Of a stretch of DNA of 64,000 nt, positions 1 to 12,240 are shown in pieces. How positions within the stretch are numbered: the stretch's first letter is position 1; each line of letters starts with the position of its first letter. The stretch is from Agapetus fuscipes (lineage: Eukaryota > Arthropoda > Insecta > Trichoptera > Glossosomatidae). The position numbers and the translations under genes were made by a program. The stretch spans positions 10,855,001 to 10,919,000 of the forward strand of contig OX637332.1 of the NCBI GenBank assembly GCA_951799405.1, given 5' to 3'. Under the pieces are notes generated by a model that saw nothing but the letters and a program-made list of their open reading frames with translations, searched no databases and was not told where the DNA came from.

Positions 1-914
1 ATATATTGCCTGCGTGCCTCCAAACTGCTAATAATTTCCTTTGAAAATATTAGTTATCTATGTATGTATTAAAGGTTAACAGTGTCTGCAGAAGATTGAG
101 TCATTAAATTGACTGTTGACATTATGATTGTAAAAAAGGTTTAAATGACTTACCTCATTCAATGCCTCAAAGAAAATAATTATGTCATTTTACACAGACA
201 AAAAAATATATATTAAAATTAATTAGTTTATTTATTAACGCTAAAGATGTGCTTTAATTTTCAGAAAGAAGTAAATGCTTTTTTAATAAATTTTGCACGA
301 GGTTTTAGGGTAAATTTAAAATCAAAATCTTTCTGATTCCTTTTTGTCCGTACATTTTATTTCTTGAGATAATTTTATACTCAATAAAAAATTGCAATTT
401 ATTTGTCACATCGAGTTATATTTAACACAACCTTTTCACTTGCTCAGTAATTTACAACCTTCCAATTCTTCTATCTTGGCTGAAATATATTTAACTTTTA
501 CACAAATATTTTAGCAAAACAAACAGACACCGTTAGTATGGACATTCTGAATTCATGTTTTTACTTTAAGTAAAATATCAAACCCTTAATACGCTATGTG
601 ATAATCAATTGTATTTCTATAATAAATTTAAAAGAATAATGGTTATTATGTAAATTGTATTATATTTTTTTGTAAATGCCGCGACATTTGTAATCCAATC
701 ATGTAAAATAACACAATTCCTCTTAAAAATAGATTGAGTGAACTATGTGCTATTTTAAAATAAGCGCCGTCCAAAAACGAAAATTTTGTCACAGCTTAAT
801 CGTGTCAACTTTAGATCTGTGTCTTGTTTACGAAATAAGGTTTTAGCTCATTCCTTGACGACGGCAAAAAACGCTTTCTTAGAAGCGGCACGCGGATGAA
901 GTTGAGCTCATGTA
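1..914. other. AT-rich stretch, nothing recognised
   Basis: No repeat family or exon that I can support. Confidence 0.3.
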
Positions 915-922
915 TACATACA

Positions 923-1744
923 CAGGCCCAAATTAAGGACGGTTCGAAAGGTGCGACCGAACCAGGGGCCCGCGTCCTACAAGCTCCTAGACGTTATACA
1001 AAAATACAATTTTAAGAATTTTTGATATAAATTTGTTCGGGGCCCAGGTTTTTTTTTTTTTTTTTTTATTTCTTTATTAGATACTACAGCATTTTACATT
1101 TTTACATATTATAAGTGATTATGATAATTTAGTTTTACACCGCCAATTATAGTATCTATACATTTATTCATAGTAAGTTAAAAATTTAAGAATTGAAGTA
1201 GTGGAGGGAAGATAAGAAGATGGAAAGGAGAATGATAGGAGAGAAATTAAGGAATTAAGTAGCCAAATAATGAAGATAGGATAAAACATAGAATAAGACA
1301 AATTAAGTTAAGATTTCAACAACTGCATTAGATTGCTTTTAAATTTATTAACAGATGTGGCAAACGGATCCAGAGCTGGATTGGTTTTTAAGGTATTCAC
1401 AACCAAGGGGGCTCTAAAGACTTTTAATTAGAAATTATGTAGACAATATATTTAATATTTTTTGAGGTCTAAATCAACAGGGGCCTCCGAGATCAAAGAT
1501 GTCCATGGCGGCTTGTTTGAAATTTTATAGAAAATCATTTCAACATATTTCGTCATAGACCTCCCGAAATGGTTTACCAAAAATATTCTTAAAAAGCCAT
1601 CAGTAATCGGATAATTTGGTTCGCGATAAGTATATCATTTTTGGTGGTCACTGCAGACGGAAGGAGGAATCGGGGCTAAGGAGGGGGTGAGGCCCCCCTA
1701 TCTTTTCCTTTGCCAGGGCCTCCAGTTGCCTTAATTCGGATCTG
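923..1744. mobile_element. hAT MITE with 8-bp target duplication
   Basis: Left end CAGGCCCAAATTAAGG, right end CCTTAATTCGGATCTG (inverted), flanked by TACATACA at 915-922 and 1745-1752. Ends match the shorter copy at 38956-39140. No transposase ORF; enlarged by a nested LINE fragment. Confidence 0.85.
1048..1415 (-). mobile_element. Poly(A)-tailed LINE 3' end inserted in a hAT MITE
   Basis: On the minus strand a coding tail (VVNTLKTNPALDPFATSVNK, FKSNLMQLLKS stop) is followed by an AT-rich 3' UTR, AATAAAG and a long A-run (plus-strand T-run at about 1051-1067). Severely 5'-truncated. Clade uncertain. Confidence 0.6.
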
Positions 1745-2019
1745 TACATACACAATGGTGGATCGCTTTCGCAGCATCAGCGACAGAGAATGCCGAAAAT
1801 ACACAAGGCTGCAGGCCGACAGAACCAATGCAACCTTGACAATAATTATTGCACACAGCGAACAATATAGAATCAAGACTAAAGAGTTACGCATATGTCT
1901 TTTATAATCTGATCTAAAAGTGATAATTCAAATGGGCTTACATGTTTACATAAAAGTGATTTTGTGATGCTGAAAAAATAGTTGCTTGATTTATAAGTTA
2001 GTATAAGGCTTTACCACTC

Positions 2020-2274
2020 ATCTAGGATCTAAGTTTGCTAAGATATAGAAACATTTAAGATTCCTATTAAACGCATTTCCACAAGCAGACACGTATAATA
2101 ATTTTGCGCTTACTGTTGCCGCACATGAATATAAGATATAAAAACCTAATCTCAAATGAACATACCCTACAACTTTTGCCAACCTTCCTTGAAAAGGAGG
2201 TGACATTAGCAAAGTGAAGCATTTTTTTAATGAGTATTGGTTGTCAGCTTCATACCAACGTATAAGTCAAGGAA
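2020..2274 (-). repeat. Rep-A copy
   Basis: Diverged full-length copy; head CCTTGACTTATACGTTGGTA at the right end. Confidence 0.85.
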
Positions 2275-2337
2275 TGAATAGTGAATGTAAAATAGCCTTA
2301 TGGATTTGCAACTTAAGGAATGGATTTTTAACTCGAG

Positions 2338-2515
2338 ATTGAGGACACTTTGCCCCTATTATAAAACATTGCGTAAAACTTACCGTATTGGGTAAATCGA
2401 AAAAAGTATGAAAATTAAATCGATTTCTAAAAGCGCCGTTGTTTCTTACATACATTTTTGATTTACGCAATCGAGGTGAGTATTACGTTGTATGTTTTAT
2501 ACTCGGGACACTTGT
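2338..2515. mobile_element. Small inverted-repeat element, family with 21.4 and 21.7 kb
   Basis: Left CCCCTATTATAAAACATTGC and, inverted, ATGTTTTATACTCGGGAC at the right end, with an inner GCAATCGAGG motif. Related pairs occur at 21445-21615 and 21735-21910. Superfamily not determined. Confidence 0.5.
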
Positions 2516-3165
2516 CTTGTCTAGACTTTCATAACTTTATTATTACATGTGTTTTTTCGCCATGCAATGTTTTAAAAAAGATCAATCGTTTTTGAGTACC
2601 AACATTCGACAGTAAAATCAAATTAAAAATTAAAAGCTACAAAGAATTTTATTTTCACACTGAACGGTTTTATAGATCTACCGCGGACGGAAATCATCTG
2701 TTTGGCGTAAAAACTCAGTCAGACATAATAACTTCAGTAAAAACAACATCAACCAAAGAACATAAACAATCGTGTTCGATTTAGGTTGAATAAATACAAT
2801 CTAGGTTACCTATTTTAGTTTGCTTGATTGCAAGACTTAATAAATAAAGACTTTCATTATTAAAAAATATTATTTGCACTTAATCGGCCATATTCATTAG
2901 ATTGGTTGAACCTAAAATTAAAATTGAACCCACTTTTCAGTATGGGAAAATTTACTTTAAATTGGTTTAAAAATTACAACTTTTTTATGAATTTGTTTAA
3001 TTTTTGGCTAAAATGTTTTACCTTCTTGTAACTTTTACTTTTACATTTTTTTCTACTCTTGGTGACAATACCACTTAAAATCCATTGAGTCGGCAATAAA
3101 TTCCTTCCAAATCTGTTAAAATAAATAGGTTTCGTGCGCAAATGTTCCTCATTTTCCATAAGGTG

Positions 3166-3287
3166 ACCCGTGTAAGTACCCGCTTACACATGCTGCATGT
3201 GTACTTACAAAATACATAACAAAATCTCAAACCTTGCCTTCCAACTTTTGCCACCCTTTCTTTAAAAAGGAGTAACATTGACGAACA
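3166..3287 (-). repeat. Rep-A copy, middle only
   Basis: Middle segment (CACATGCTGCATGTGTAC hairpin, TTTGCCACCC). Confidence 0.7.
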
Positions 3288-3315
3288 ATCCCTTTTAATA
3301 AATTCTTTGTTTCTA

Positions 3316-3642
3316 AAATCTAAGTTGCAAAGATATATTACATTTAAGATTTAACATTGTAATCCCACAAGCAGACACGTCTAAATTCGCGCTTAAACAT
3401 GGCGCATGTGAACCTACAATTTAAAACCCAATCCAAATGAACATAAGCACTACAACTCTTGCCGACCTTCCCTGAAACTGAGGTGACATTGGCAAAGTGA
3501 ACCATTTATTTAAGAGTACCTATTGGTTCTCAGCTTCAAGCATTGCAAGTCAAGGAATTAATAGTGAATGTTAACTAGCCTTATGGATGTGCAGAGATTT
3601 GTATGAGTGGTCAACCTCATACCAACCCATAAGTCAAGGAAA
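3316..3642 (-). repeat. Rep-A copy with an extra head
   Basis: Copy at 3316-3558, followed by a second head (CAACCTCATACCAACCCATA) at 3604-3642. Confidence 0.8.
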
Positions 3643-4039
3643 ATTAAAATAACATAAAATGCATTTTACGCCTTTGCTTTTATAATTCTTATTTTTGTTT
3701 TGTAGTTATGATATATCATACGGAATATGATTATTAACATCATAATGTAGTGGTTTCATAATGATCAGTAATCCAATACCATCGGAGTCTGGATAAACCC
3801 AACTGCTGGGGGCTTTGTTAAAAGGGGGCGCTATCTACATATGTATGTGATACTCGTATACGAGGCGAATGCATATACGAGGGGACCATATATGTAAATG
3901 ATAATAATATGTATGCATTGTAAAGAATAGATACATTCACCTGCGGGTAAAAGTTCTCATTCTCATGCTTTAGGATTGATTTTACTCTAAATAAGAAGTC
4001 TTACAAAAACTTTATATAAATCTTGATCATTGAAAATCT

Positions 4040-4205
4040 TACCCCTGTTTTAGGAAAGGTCGGCAAAAGTTGCAGGGGCTATGTTGATGTTAGGTTTGAA
4101 TTTAAATTTTATGTACACATGCAGCATTTGCACATGTCTATTTGTGGGTATTGCATTTAATATAAATTTTAAATGTTAATATACCTTGCAACTTAGATTA
4201 TTGAT
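4040..4205 (+). repeat. Rep-A copy, 3' two-thirds
   Basis: TTACCCCTGTTTTAGGAAAG to CAACTTAGATTATTGATT. Confidence 0.8.
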
Positions 4206-4247
4206 TAAAAAAGCTTACATCATCTTATCTTATTTAAACGTAACATA

Positions 4248-4413
4248 CAGTGCCACTTCTCGCCGCACTTTCCCGTACAGGTAAGGGGGGCGGCCTTACG
4301 CCAACCATTTCAGTTGAAGTGGGAGTTTCCCAGCTCCCTAGGAGGCTGGTACTCGCTCCTTATGAAGGCTGAGTAAACCTTGCCGCTATTTTTTTATGAC
4401 TTTGAAATAAACA
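4248..4413 (-). repeat. tRNA-derived SINE-T1, 3' part
   Basis: Minus strand: GTTTATTTCAAA, GCCTTCATAAGGAGCGAGTA, CCAGCTCCC... The tRNA head is missing. Confidence 0.75.
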
Positions 4414-4503
4414 CTATATACTGCCGATAAATAATATTATAATTCGTATTAAAAAAAAACACAAAGTACATCAGGTACAGGTTTGAAATACTAGAATCAT
4501 CCT

Positions 4504-4756
4504 TGACTGATTCCTTGCCTAATAGGTTGGTATGAGGTTGTGACTCCCACGCTGTAAAAACCTGATACACTTTTGTCAATGCCCCTTCGGTTTTAGGGAA
4601 GGGCGACATGAGTTGCCACTTGCCAGGTATATAATATTTAAGTGGTTTAGTTTATTTTATAAGTACATATGCAGCATTTATAAGCATGACCTTACACGCG
4701 TCTGCTTGTGGGCATAAAATGTCAACAAATCTATGAAACTTAAATTATTGATAGAT
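4504..4756 (+). repeat. Rep-A copy, variant head
   Basis: Head reads CCTTGACTGATTCCTTGCCT; same variant as at 14478. Confidence 0.8.
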
Positions 4757-5189
4757 ATAAAAATTGATAGAAATAAAGAAAAATGTACTTTTTTTATTAT
4801 AAAAAAGGTAATAACGTATTTTTTACAGTGTTTATTTCAGTGAAATTAGATGTCGTCCCTTGTCCTCGGGTGATATCCGAGTCTTGACACACCGCCTTTC
4901 AAAAACATCACACATTCTACAGGTGGAGAGAATAATAATTCACCTAGAGACAGAGCAGACAATACATAAGCGCTGAATCTATAAATAAACAGTATAAAAA
5001 AACTCACGGAGAGTGATTTGAGTCGATACACGTATTATTTGATCAACGTCCAATCACCAATTCGGGAAAATTTAGTAGTTTTTTATAGGTGATAGTGCGG
5101 TCTGTATACAAATACTATTAGCACAAATCTGACAAGAATAAAATTATGATTGCAATTCAAGATTTGAGCACAACACATCTTGTTACAAT

Positions 5190-5380
5190 TTATAATCTAA
5201 GTTGTACAGGTAAATTGACTAGGCTCATATTTAATGCATGTCCACAAAAAGGCACATGTAACTTCGTGCTTACACATGCTGCATATGTACATACCAAACA
5301 AGCCAAAACTCACATTAACATAAATCTTTCATTTCCTGGCGCTTTTGCCTGAAACCGGGGTGACATCAGCAAAAGTGAAA
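5190..5380 (-). repeat. Rep-A copy, head missing
   Basis: TAATCTAAGTTG at the left to GGGGTGACATCAGC. Confidence 0.8.
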
Positions 5381-5809
5381 AGGAACTCTCTTATATAAAA
5401 TTCATGAAAATGCTCGTAACTTAATGCTTTCATCTAAATTATATTGTTCCGTCAGACTGCGTGGAGGAAGCACATTCACAAAAGTGTTTATTTTGGTTTT
5501 TATAGCTTGAAAATTCGGCCACGCAAACGCGGAAGATGTCGGTATCGACTGGCCGGGCTATAACTCATTATATTGTGTCGGACCCAGAATAGTTGACTTG
5601 CACTCGGGACATGACCCGTTGTACGCACCGTGTTCTGGCGCAGGCAAATATTAGCATTGCCGAGGCGTGTTACGACACATGACAGGCTGCGTCCGTGATC
5701 CTAGTCGGTCTACGAGGATATGATACCAGACCCCGTGATGGAATATGCCAGAGTCTAGACCAGTGGCTACCAAACTAATGTGACCAGTTGACACCTATAT
5801 AATCTATAA

Positions 5810-6068
5810 TAGAGGTGCCCATACGGTTGATCGCGGGAGGTTTTAAGGTCGATCGCCGAGGATAGCTAAAATTTCAGTGATCGACCTTAAAACTGATTTG
5901 ACATTTTGCAATCAATGTAATTTTACTTATGCTAATTTTTTTCTTAATAAATATTTACACATTTTAATTATGAGTTATATTTGTTGGGCTAGGCAGTTAA
6001 AATGTCGATCTCCTGTTCATAAAATTTTGCTTAGTCGATCTCCGCAAGAAAAAGTATGGGCACCCCTG
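5810..6068. mobile_element. hAT MITE with 8-bp target duplication
   Basis: Starts TAGAGGTGCCCATAC and ends GTATGGGCACCCCTG; flanked by ATCTATAA at 5802-5809 and 6069-6076. 259 bp, no transposase. Open frames over it are incidental. Confidence 0.9.
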
Positions 6069-6292
6069 ATCTATAACATAGTTATTCAAGAACAAAAATT
6101 ACAAAGGTTTTGCGCATATTTCCACTTGCAGACTTTTGAATTCTTGAACATAGATGTCACGGATCAGTTCAAAGTTGGATGACGTATATGATTGACAGCC
6201 GCACTGTATGCAAGTTAACACTTGACGCATATGCGTATCACCCGCAGTTGAAGGGTTAAATAGTAAATACATAATGTACAATAATTATCTAT

Positions 6293-6529
6293 CTATAATC
6301 TGAGTTGCAAAGAAAGACATTCAAAACTCATATAAAGTGCATGCCCACAGACAGACACGAGTAAGCTCGCGCTTATAAATGCTGAATGTGTACTTAAAAA
6401 TTAAATACAAACCTTAAATGAACATACACCCTGTGACTTTTGCCTTCCTTGAAACAGGGGTGACATTGGCCAAGTGAAACATTTTTTTCAGTATGTGTGG
6501 TCAGCCTCATACCAACCTATAGTTCAAGG
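6293..6529 (-). repeat. Rep-A copy
   Basis: Full length, about 15% diverged. Confidence 0.88.
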
Positions 6530-6595
6530 AACCCTCATGCCTAAATATATCAAAATTCAAATTTAAACTGGAGTTACTATCGTTTTATATATATT

Positions 6596-7090
6596 TACAT
6601 ATCGCCACCTTAAAGGTAAAAATGAATAAGTGCTAATTCGCTGATTTGAAAAATCGTGGATACAACATTTATTGGAAATAACATCTCATAGTAAGTGAAC
6701 TTATTATAAAGTAGTGCTCTTGAAGAATTTTGAAAATTATAGGATTTTCACACTTTTTTGTGATTTCTTTCATAGAAAATAGGAAAAAAGGTGCATTTAT
6801 CTGAGGAACCCAAGTTTACTTAATATGTCACTTACTAGCAGTACCCGGCGTGTTTTACTACGCCATTTGGGCATGTGGTATCAATTTTTTTCTACAGATA
6901 AAAGAGGAAACAACAGGATCAAAAAAAAAGTGTGCTAATCGGAATCAAGCTTCACACAATTTATCTCTAGGTTAATCTTCACGTTTTCTAAAAAAAAAGG
7001 TCTAGGTACAACTGTTAAGCAGCAGAGCCAAGCATAGGGAAAATCGATTGCGGTGCTCCATTTATATTAAAGATAAAAAAATCGGCTATG
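6596..7090 (+). repeat. Interspersed repeat (GCAGTACCC family), copy 1
   Basis: Shares CGCCACCT, AATCGTGGATA, TAGGATTTTCACAC, AAAGGTGCATTTATCTGAG and CTAGCAGTACCCGGCGTGTT in order with 22183-22880. No ORF; family unknown. Confidence 0.7.
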
Positions 7091-7107
7091 TAACGTCACT
7101 CATCTAA

Positions 7108-7345
7108 TCTATTCTAAGTTGCATGGATATAATTGTTACATTTGGAATTCACATTAAGTGCATGCCCACAAGCAGACACGTATAAGTTCACACTTGCACA
7201 TTCTGCGTGTGAACCTACAACATACAAACCCAAATCTCAAATGAACATACACCCTGCAACTCTTTGCTGACCTTCCCTGAAACAGGGGTGACATTGGCAG
7301 AGTGAACCATTTTATATTTATAGTTGGTCAGATGCATATTGACCT
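7108..7345 (-). repeat. Rep-A copy
   Basis: Near full length; lies directly upstream of the RTE-a remnant in inverse orientation. Confidence 0.88.
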
Positions 7346-7394
7346 AACTAATCTATAAAAATCACTATACTCTTTGAGCAAAGTGAAGAAATAA

Positions 7395-7883
7395 ATGTAT
7401 TCCAAACAATCAGGAATATTTTTCAATGTACCCACCTTGATGTATGGAAGCGAGGCCTGGACGGTGAATGAAAGTGAAATTAGTAAAGTCCATACTGTTG
7501 AAATGGACTTTCTAAGAAGTATGATTGGGAAAAAACGGAGTGACAGGGTGAGGAATGATTTTGTAAGAAAAGAATGTGGTGCAAAAGAAAGTGTGAAAGT
7601 GAAGATTAAAAGAAGTTTGTTAAGATGGTTTGGGCATATGGAGAGAATGAATGAGGAAAGACTGACGAAGAAAGTATATGTTGGTAGAATAGATGGATGT
7701 CGTGGTAGAGGAAGACCGAGAAAGGTATGGATGGACCAAATATCCGAAATTGCGAATGAATGGAATATCCAGAGTCATAATAAAAGAAGAGCTTGTATGA
7801 AGAAGGTTATGACTCTGGAGGAAATGAAAGAAGTATGCAAGGATAGAAAGAAATGGCGGTTGATCTGTGATGTTGGCGGCTAG
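7395..7883 (+). pseudogene. RTE LINE C-terminal ORF
   Basis: 162 residues: PTLMYGSEAWTVNE, LLRWFGHMERMNEERLTKK, GRGRPRKVWMDQISEIANEW, DRKKWRLICDVGG. The RWFGHxxRM and RGRPRKxWxD motifs are the usual C-terminus of RTE-type polyproteins. 5' two-thirds (endonuclease, RT catalytic part) are missing; similarity begins at about 7428, so the ATG at 7395 is not the true start. Confidence 0.85.
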
Positions 7884-8243
7884 GGTTTGTTAAAGTGAAT
7901 TTGGTTTTATGATTTAGTTTTTTATGTCCATGTATATATTGTTATTTTTATTCTTTGATTTAAAAAAATGTAATTTGTCATGTATGTTCCTTGACTTATA
8001 GGTTGTTATGCGGCTGACCACCCATAATATAAAAATTGGTTCACTTTGCCAATGTCACCCCTGTTTCAGGGAAGGACGGCAAGAGTTGCAAGGCTTATGT
8101 TCATTTGAGATTGGGTTTTTATATTGTAGGTCCACATGCGGCATGTGTTAGCGCGAAATTATACATATCTGCTTGTGGGAATGCATTTAGTATAAATCTT
8201 AAATGATATATATCTTTGCAGCTTAGATTAGATTAGATTAGAT
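7428..8243 (+). mobile_element. RTE-clade LINE, 3' end, with Rep-A tail (RTE-a)
   Basis: C-terminal coding part followed by a ~100-bp spacer and then a full Rep-A sequence (7986-8243) ending in TTAGATTAGATTAGA. Shows that Rep-A is the 3' UTR of this LINE. Confidence 0.88.
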
Positions 8244-8864
8244 AACCGCACTGTGAAACGTATGCAGTTGGGGAAAATGCTTCATACAATATGATGCACT
8301 TAAGTGTTTTTTCAACTATCTCCATAAAAGTGTTTAATTTATGTTGAATTTTTGACTCCCTGTCCTGTCTTTATCCCGGCCAAGTGAATTCACATTTTTA
8401 CCCCACATTTAAAATGTGCTCTATCCATTATTTCAATAAGTGAAAGTTTTAGGTAGTGCACACGGAACATTTTCTATTGACAACAAAATTGTAAGTCGCA
8501 CGGCCGGGTTAGGTAAAAGGCAAACATTTTGTTTATCTTGGTTGCTTTGGACCATTGTCACATAGAAGAAAGACGTTTAACCGCCGAGAAAAAAACGATC
8601 TTTAAATTTGTGGTGAGTATATAATTTTACAGAAATGCGTTTTTTGAAAAAACAACTATATTATGTATATTTTAATTAAAAGTATGTTTCAATAAAAGGT
8701 TTTAATAATAATAATATATTTCAATATGGTCTTCTAGTTGTGACCTACGAACTTTCGTTTATCGTATTTTTTATAAGTGCGGGATATAAAAGCTTTCTTA
8801 CATTTCTAAAATTCAACTTGGAATACTTGAATAACATTTTTTAATTTGGAACTTTTGTCTAGGC

Positions 8865-9416
8865 CAGGGGTCGGCAACCTTTTGAGTCGGAAGAGCCAAA
8901 AATTACAATTTACAAATTTCAAAGTTTTTCCTTGACTTATAGGTTGGTATGAGGCTGACCACCCATACTGTAAAAAATGGTTCACTTTGCCAATGTCGCC
9001 CCTGTTTCAGGGAAGGTCGGCAAGAGTTGCAGGGCTTATGTTCATTTAAGATTGGGTTTTTATATTGTAGTTCCACATGCGGTATGTGTGAGCGCGAAAT
9101 TATGCGTGTCTGCTTATGGGAATGCATTTGATGTGAATCTCAAATGATACATATCTTATTTTGGATTTGGATTTGTAAAGAGCCACAAATGTTTTTTTGC
9201 CAACAATAAATAGCGTCGATGGGGCGGGGGGAGGGTGGGGGGTGAAAAGCGAGTACAAGTAGCGGAGAGATCGTTAATCGATTCAGAACGATTTAGTTTT
9301 TTTCGATCAGAAGTATAATTCTGTGTTTTTTTTATATATGCGTATGAAGCTAAAGAGCCGTAACTTCACACCCAAAGAGCCGCATGTGGCTGGTGAGCCG
9401 CAGGTTGCTTACCCCT
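8865..9416. mobile_element. hAT-like MITE (CAGGGGTCGGCAACC type) carrying a Rep-A insertion
   Basis: Left CAGGGGTCGGCAACCTTTTG, right inverted AGGTTGCTTACCCCTA, with AGAGCCG/AGAGCC motifs inside both arms. Target duplication is no longer recognisable. A Rep-A copy at 8928-9154 is inserted inside. Confidence 0.75.
8928..9154 (+). repeat. Rep-A copy inside a hAT MITE
   Basis: TTCCTTGACTTATAGGTTGG to AATGATACATATCTTA; inserted in the hAT-like element 8865-9416. Confidence 0.92.
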
Positions 9417-9454
9417 AACCAAACCGATATCGATCCACCATATTTGTAAAAAGT

Positions 9455-9675
9455 CCGGTCTATAGCTTAGTTGGTAGAGTAACTGCATTCCATGCCGAGA
9501 TCTCGAGTTAGAATCCCACCGAAGTTGTCAGAAATTATTTCCCGTTTCAGTGTTTATTTTAAACCCAAAATAAAATACCGGCAAGGCTTACTCAGCCTTC
9601 ATAAGAAATGAGTGTCAAGCCACTCAGGAGCTGAATAACATCCATTTCAAGTTGGCGTAAAGTAAAAGTTACTGG
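9455..9675 (+). repeat. tRNA-derived SINE-T1
   Basis: Head TATAGCTTAGTTGGTAGAGT (A box) and GAGTTAGAATCCC (B box), followed by the SINE-T1 body (CAGTGTTTATTTTAAACCCA; GGCTTACTCAGCCTTCA). Confidence 0.88.
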
Positions 9676-9677
9676 GT

Positions 9678-9830
9678 TGTTCATTTTAGATTTGGATTTT
9701 AAATTATGAGTAGGTACACATGCAGCATTTGTAAGCGTGAACTTACATGTGTCTATTTGTGAGCATGCAGTTTATATGAATCTTTAATGTAAATGTATAT
9801 TTGCAACTAAGATTATGTATTGTAGTTGAA
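9678..9830 (+). repeat. Rep-A copy, 3' half
   Basis: Starts GTTCATTTTAGATTTGG right after the SINE-T1 copy. Confidence 0.8.
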
Positions 9831-9837
9831 TATAATG

Positions 9838-10090
9838 GTCTTCTTCTATTGGGTGGTTTCAAAATTTACCGACCTCGTTGCTGAAATATCGAGAATTGAG
9901 AACCACTGTTTATTTGATCACCATCAAACTTCACAGGATTCGTTCTAAGAATATGTTACATGTTTCCTGAAAATTTCGTCAAAATCGGATGAGCGGTTTA
10001 TGAGTCTATAGGGGACATACATACATACATACATACATACATACATACATACATACATACATACATACATCCTTCTTTATAGTTATAGAT
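9838..10090 (+). repeat. Insect-type repeat end with (ACAT)n microsatellite
   Basis: AAAATTTCGTCAAAATCGGA, TGAGCGGTTTATGAG, then GACATACAT repeated about 14 times (10014-10070). Confidence 0.75.
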
Positions 10091-10393
10091 TCAGTATTAT
10101 CGACACGATATCCACAAAAACGATCATATTTATTACAGTTTCCATAGACGCTCGCTATGTCGACATGACCACATTGGGAACCTCTGGTCGAGACTACCCT
10201 AAGTATACAACTTTACGTACTAACTCAACCACATCGTTTTCCCATAAATGTATGGAAGCTAAATCTCTTACTAAAGGGAGTATTTCAGTTTCCCTACAAT
10301 TTGAGTCCAAACGTTAAGTTTATGATTGCCATATAGGTGATGATCAATTAACGTACAGTGCAAAGAGTGAAAGCCTAAAAACTATAATACTGT

Positions 10394-10596
10394 AAAAATT
10401 ATTTAAAAATTCAAATGGATAAAGCAGAGTTTTAATTCACTAATTTATTTATTTTTTTTATGCTCGAAAATTTTCACCTGATGAAGCATCTTCAGGAGCA
10501 GAATGGTAACCTGTTAAATGTTCTATCCATTTGAATTTTTGAATAATTAAAAATGGACTTTTACTGTGTAAACAGATTAACACTAAAAAATATAAT
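10394..10596. mobile_element. PLE-derived palindrome with 10-bp target duplication
   Basis: Outer inverse arms at 10398-10422 and 10524-10548; ATAATACTGT at 10384-10393 and 10597-10606. Closely related to the 23.5-kb copy (ATGCTCGAA...TTTTC core). Confidence 0.75.
10462..10499 (-). ncRNA. Hammerhead-like motif, weak stem II
   Basis: GCTC, CTGAAGA, a short wobble-rich stem II, GAAA, AATTTT, C, GAGC. The core boxes and stem I are intact; stems II and III are weakened. Confidence 0.55.
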
Positions 10597-10620
10597 AATA
10601 CTGTGATGTAAAAAGTGCGT

Positions 10621-10875
10621 TAATCTAATCTAATCTAGGTTGCAAAGATATGTAACATTGAGAATTCACATTACATGCATACTCACAAGCAGACACGTAC
10701 AAGTTAGCGCTTGCGCATGCCGCATGTAAATCTATAACATAACAACCAAATCTCAAATGGACATACATCCTGCAACTCCTGCCGACCTTCCCTGAAACAG
10801 GGGTGACATTGGCAAAGTGAACCATTTTCTACAGCATGGGTGGTCAGCCGCATACCAACCTATAAGTCAAGGAAC
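10621..10875 (-). repeat. Rep-A copy, full length
   Basis: TAATCTAATCTAATCTAGG tail at the left, head at 10875. Confidence 0.93.
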
Positions 10876-10990
10876 GTTAGTTCAAGAAAAAATTGGCCAC
10901 CAAAATAAATAGTTCATGAAATAGCGAAATTAGTTGCTATTTGTGGTCAACGTAACAAGAGGAAGAAAATAAAAACAATACAATGTTATA

Positions 10991-11210
10991 TTCCTTCATT
11001 GACTTATAGGTTGGTATAAGGCTGATGACCCATACTGTAAAAAATGGTTCACTTTGCCAATGTCACCCAAGGTTGGTAAAAGTTGCAGGGTTCATGTTCA
11101 TTTGAGATTTGGATTTTATTTTTTTAGTACGTATGCAGCACTTGTGAACGTGTGAGCATGCATTTAATGTGTATTTTCAATGATAACTTATTTTTGCAGG
11201 TTAGATTGTA
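10991..11210 (+). repeat. Rep-A copy, internal deletion
   Basis: Head present; part of the CCCTGTTTCAGGG segment lost. Confidence 0.82.
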
Positions 11211-11520
11211 ATGGATCACAATATTTTCAAATAAATATACCTTTATAGACCGAACGCGCTTTTGAATATTTAACACTCGATACACACCCTTGTCACAGCG
11301 GAGTTGTTTGTTTTTTTTTACATTTATGTACCTTCGATAATCTCACGCTTTCCACATATCCACGTATTGACCTTTTTATTATTATTATTATTCAAAAAAA
11401 ATATTATACAAAAATATATATGTACGAGTGCACCTACTCGTATTTTTCTATACATCGAATTATATCATAGAGAAGCAGTAGATATCCAGAAATTGTATCA
11501 TTCATTTTCAATTATTTTTC

Positions 11521-11725
11521 AGTATAGGCTGACCACCCATACTGTAAAAAATGGTCCATTTCGCCAATGTCACCACCTGTTTCAGGGAAGGTCGGCAAAA
11601 GTTGCAGGTTTTATGTTCATTTTAGACATGTAACATTTGTAAGCGCGAACTTACACGTGTCTGTGGGCATGCATTGAATATAAATCTTAAATTTTAATAT
11701 ATCTTTGCAACTTTGATTATAAATA
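11521..11725 (+). repeat. Rep-A copy, head truncated
   Basis: AGGCTGACCACCCATACTGT to GCAACTTTGATTATAAAT. Confidence 0.85.
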
Positions 11726-12240
11726 TTATAGGAGGAATTCAAAATTCATCAAATTTAAAATTATGAATTATTATTTTATTAATTTAATATATTTTTCAGG
11801 CCAGAATGAAATAAGTAGGTGGCTTGCGATCCTCTTTATTAATTATTTTTACATAAATCTTTACTATAGCGAGTCAGCGTCATACTCTTCTCTCATGAAA
11901 TTAACTCTCAACAATACCTGTTGTTAAGATGACTAAACTCTGATGTAAATAAGTTTACTAAAATAAAACTAGTTACGTAAAATTGTTTTCAAAATGAAAG
12001 CGATGCCGCGTAAAGTTATTCTAAGAACAATGTGTGAACGTGCAGTCATGAATGGAAATCATTGCAATAACTAAAGCAGGTACAAAGCATGCCAATACAG
12101 TAGAATTTTCATCGCACACAAAATAGAACAAGGGTCTTCTTGATTTTCTTGAATGAACACATCTTAGCCTTATAAAAGAACCCGATATCTGATGCTTTTA
12201 CAATTTTTATTCACAAAAACGTGTTCCTTTATTTATTTTT
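11726..12240. other. AT-rich stretch, nothing recognised
   Basis: Short ORFs only. Confidence 0.3.

Noticed and set aside
5877..6182. 101-codon plus-strand ORF
   Set aside because: Lies mostly over the hAT MITE 5810-6068 and runs across its border; no domain.
10014..10070. CRISPR-like regular repeat
   Set aside because: Simple (ACAT)n microsatellite without spacers in a eukaryotic repeat end.
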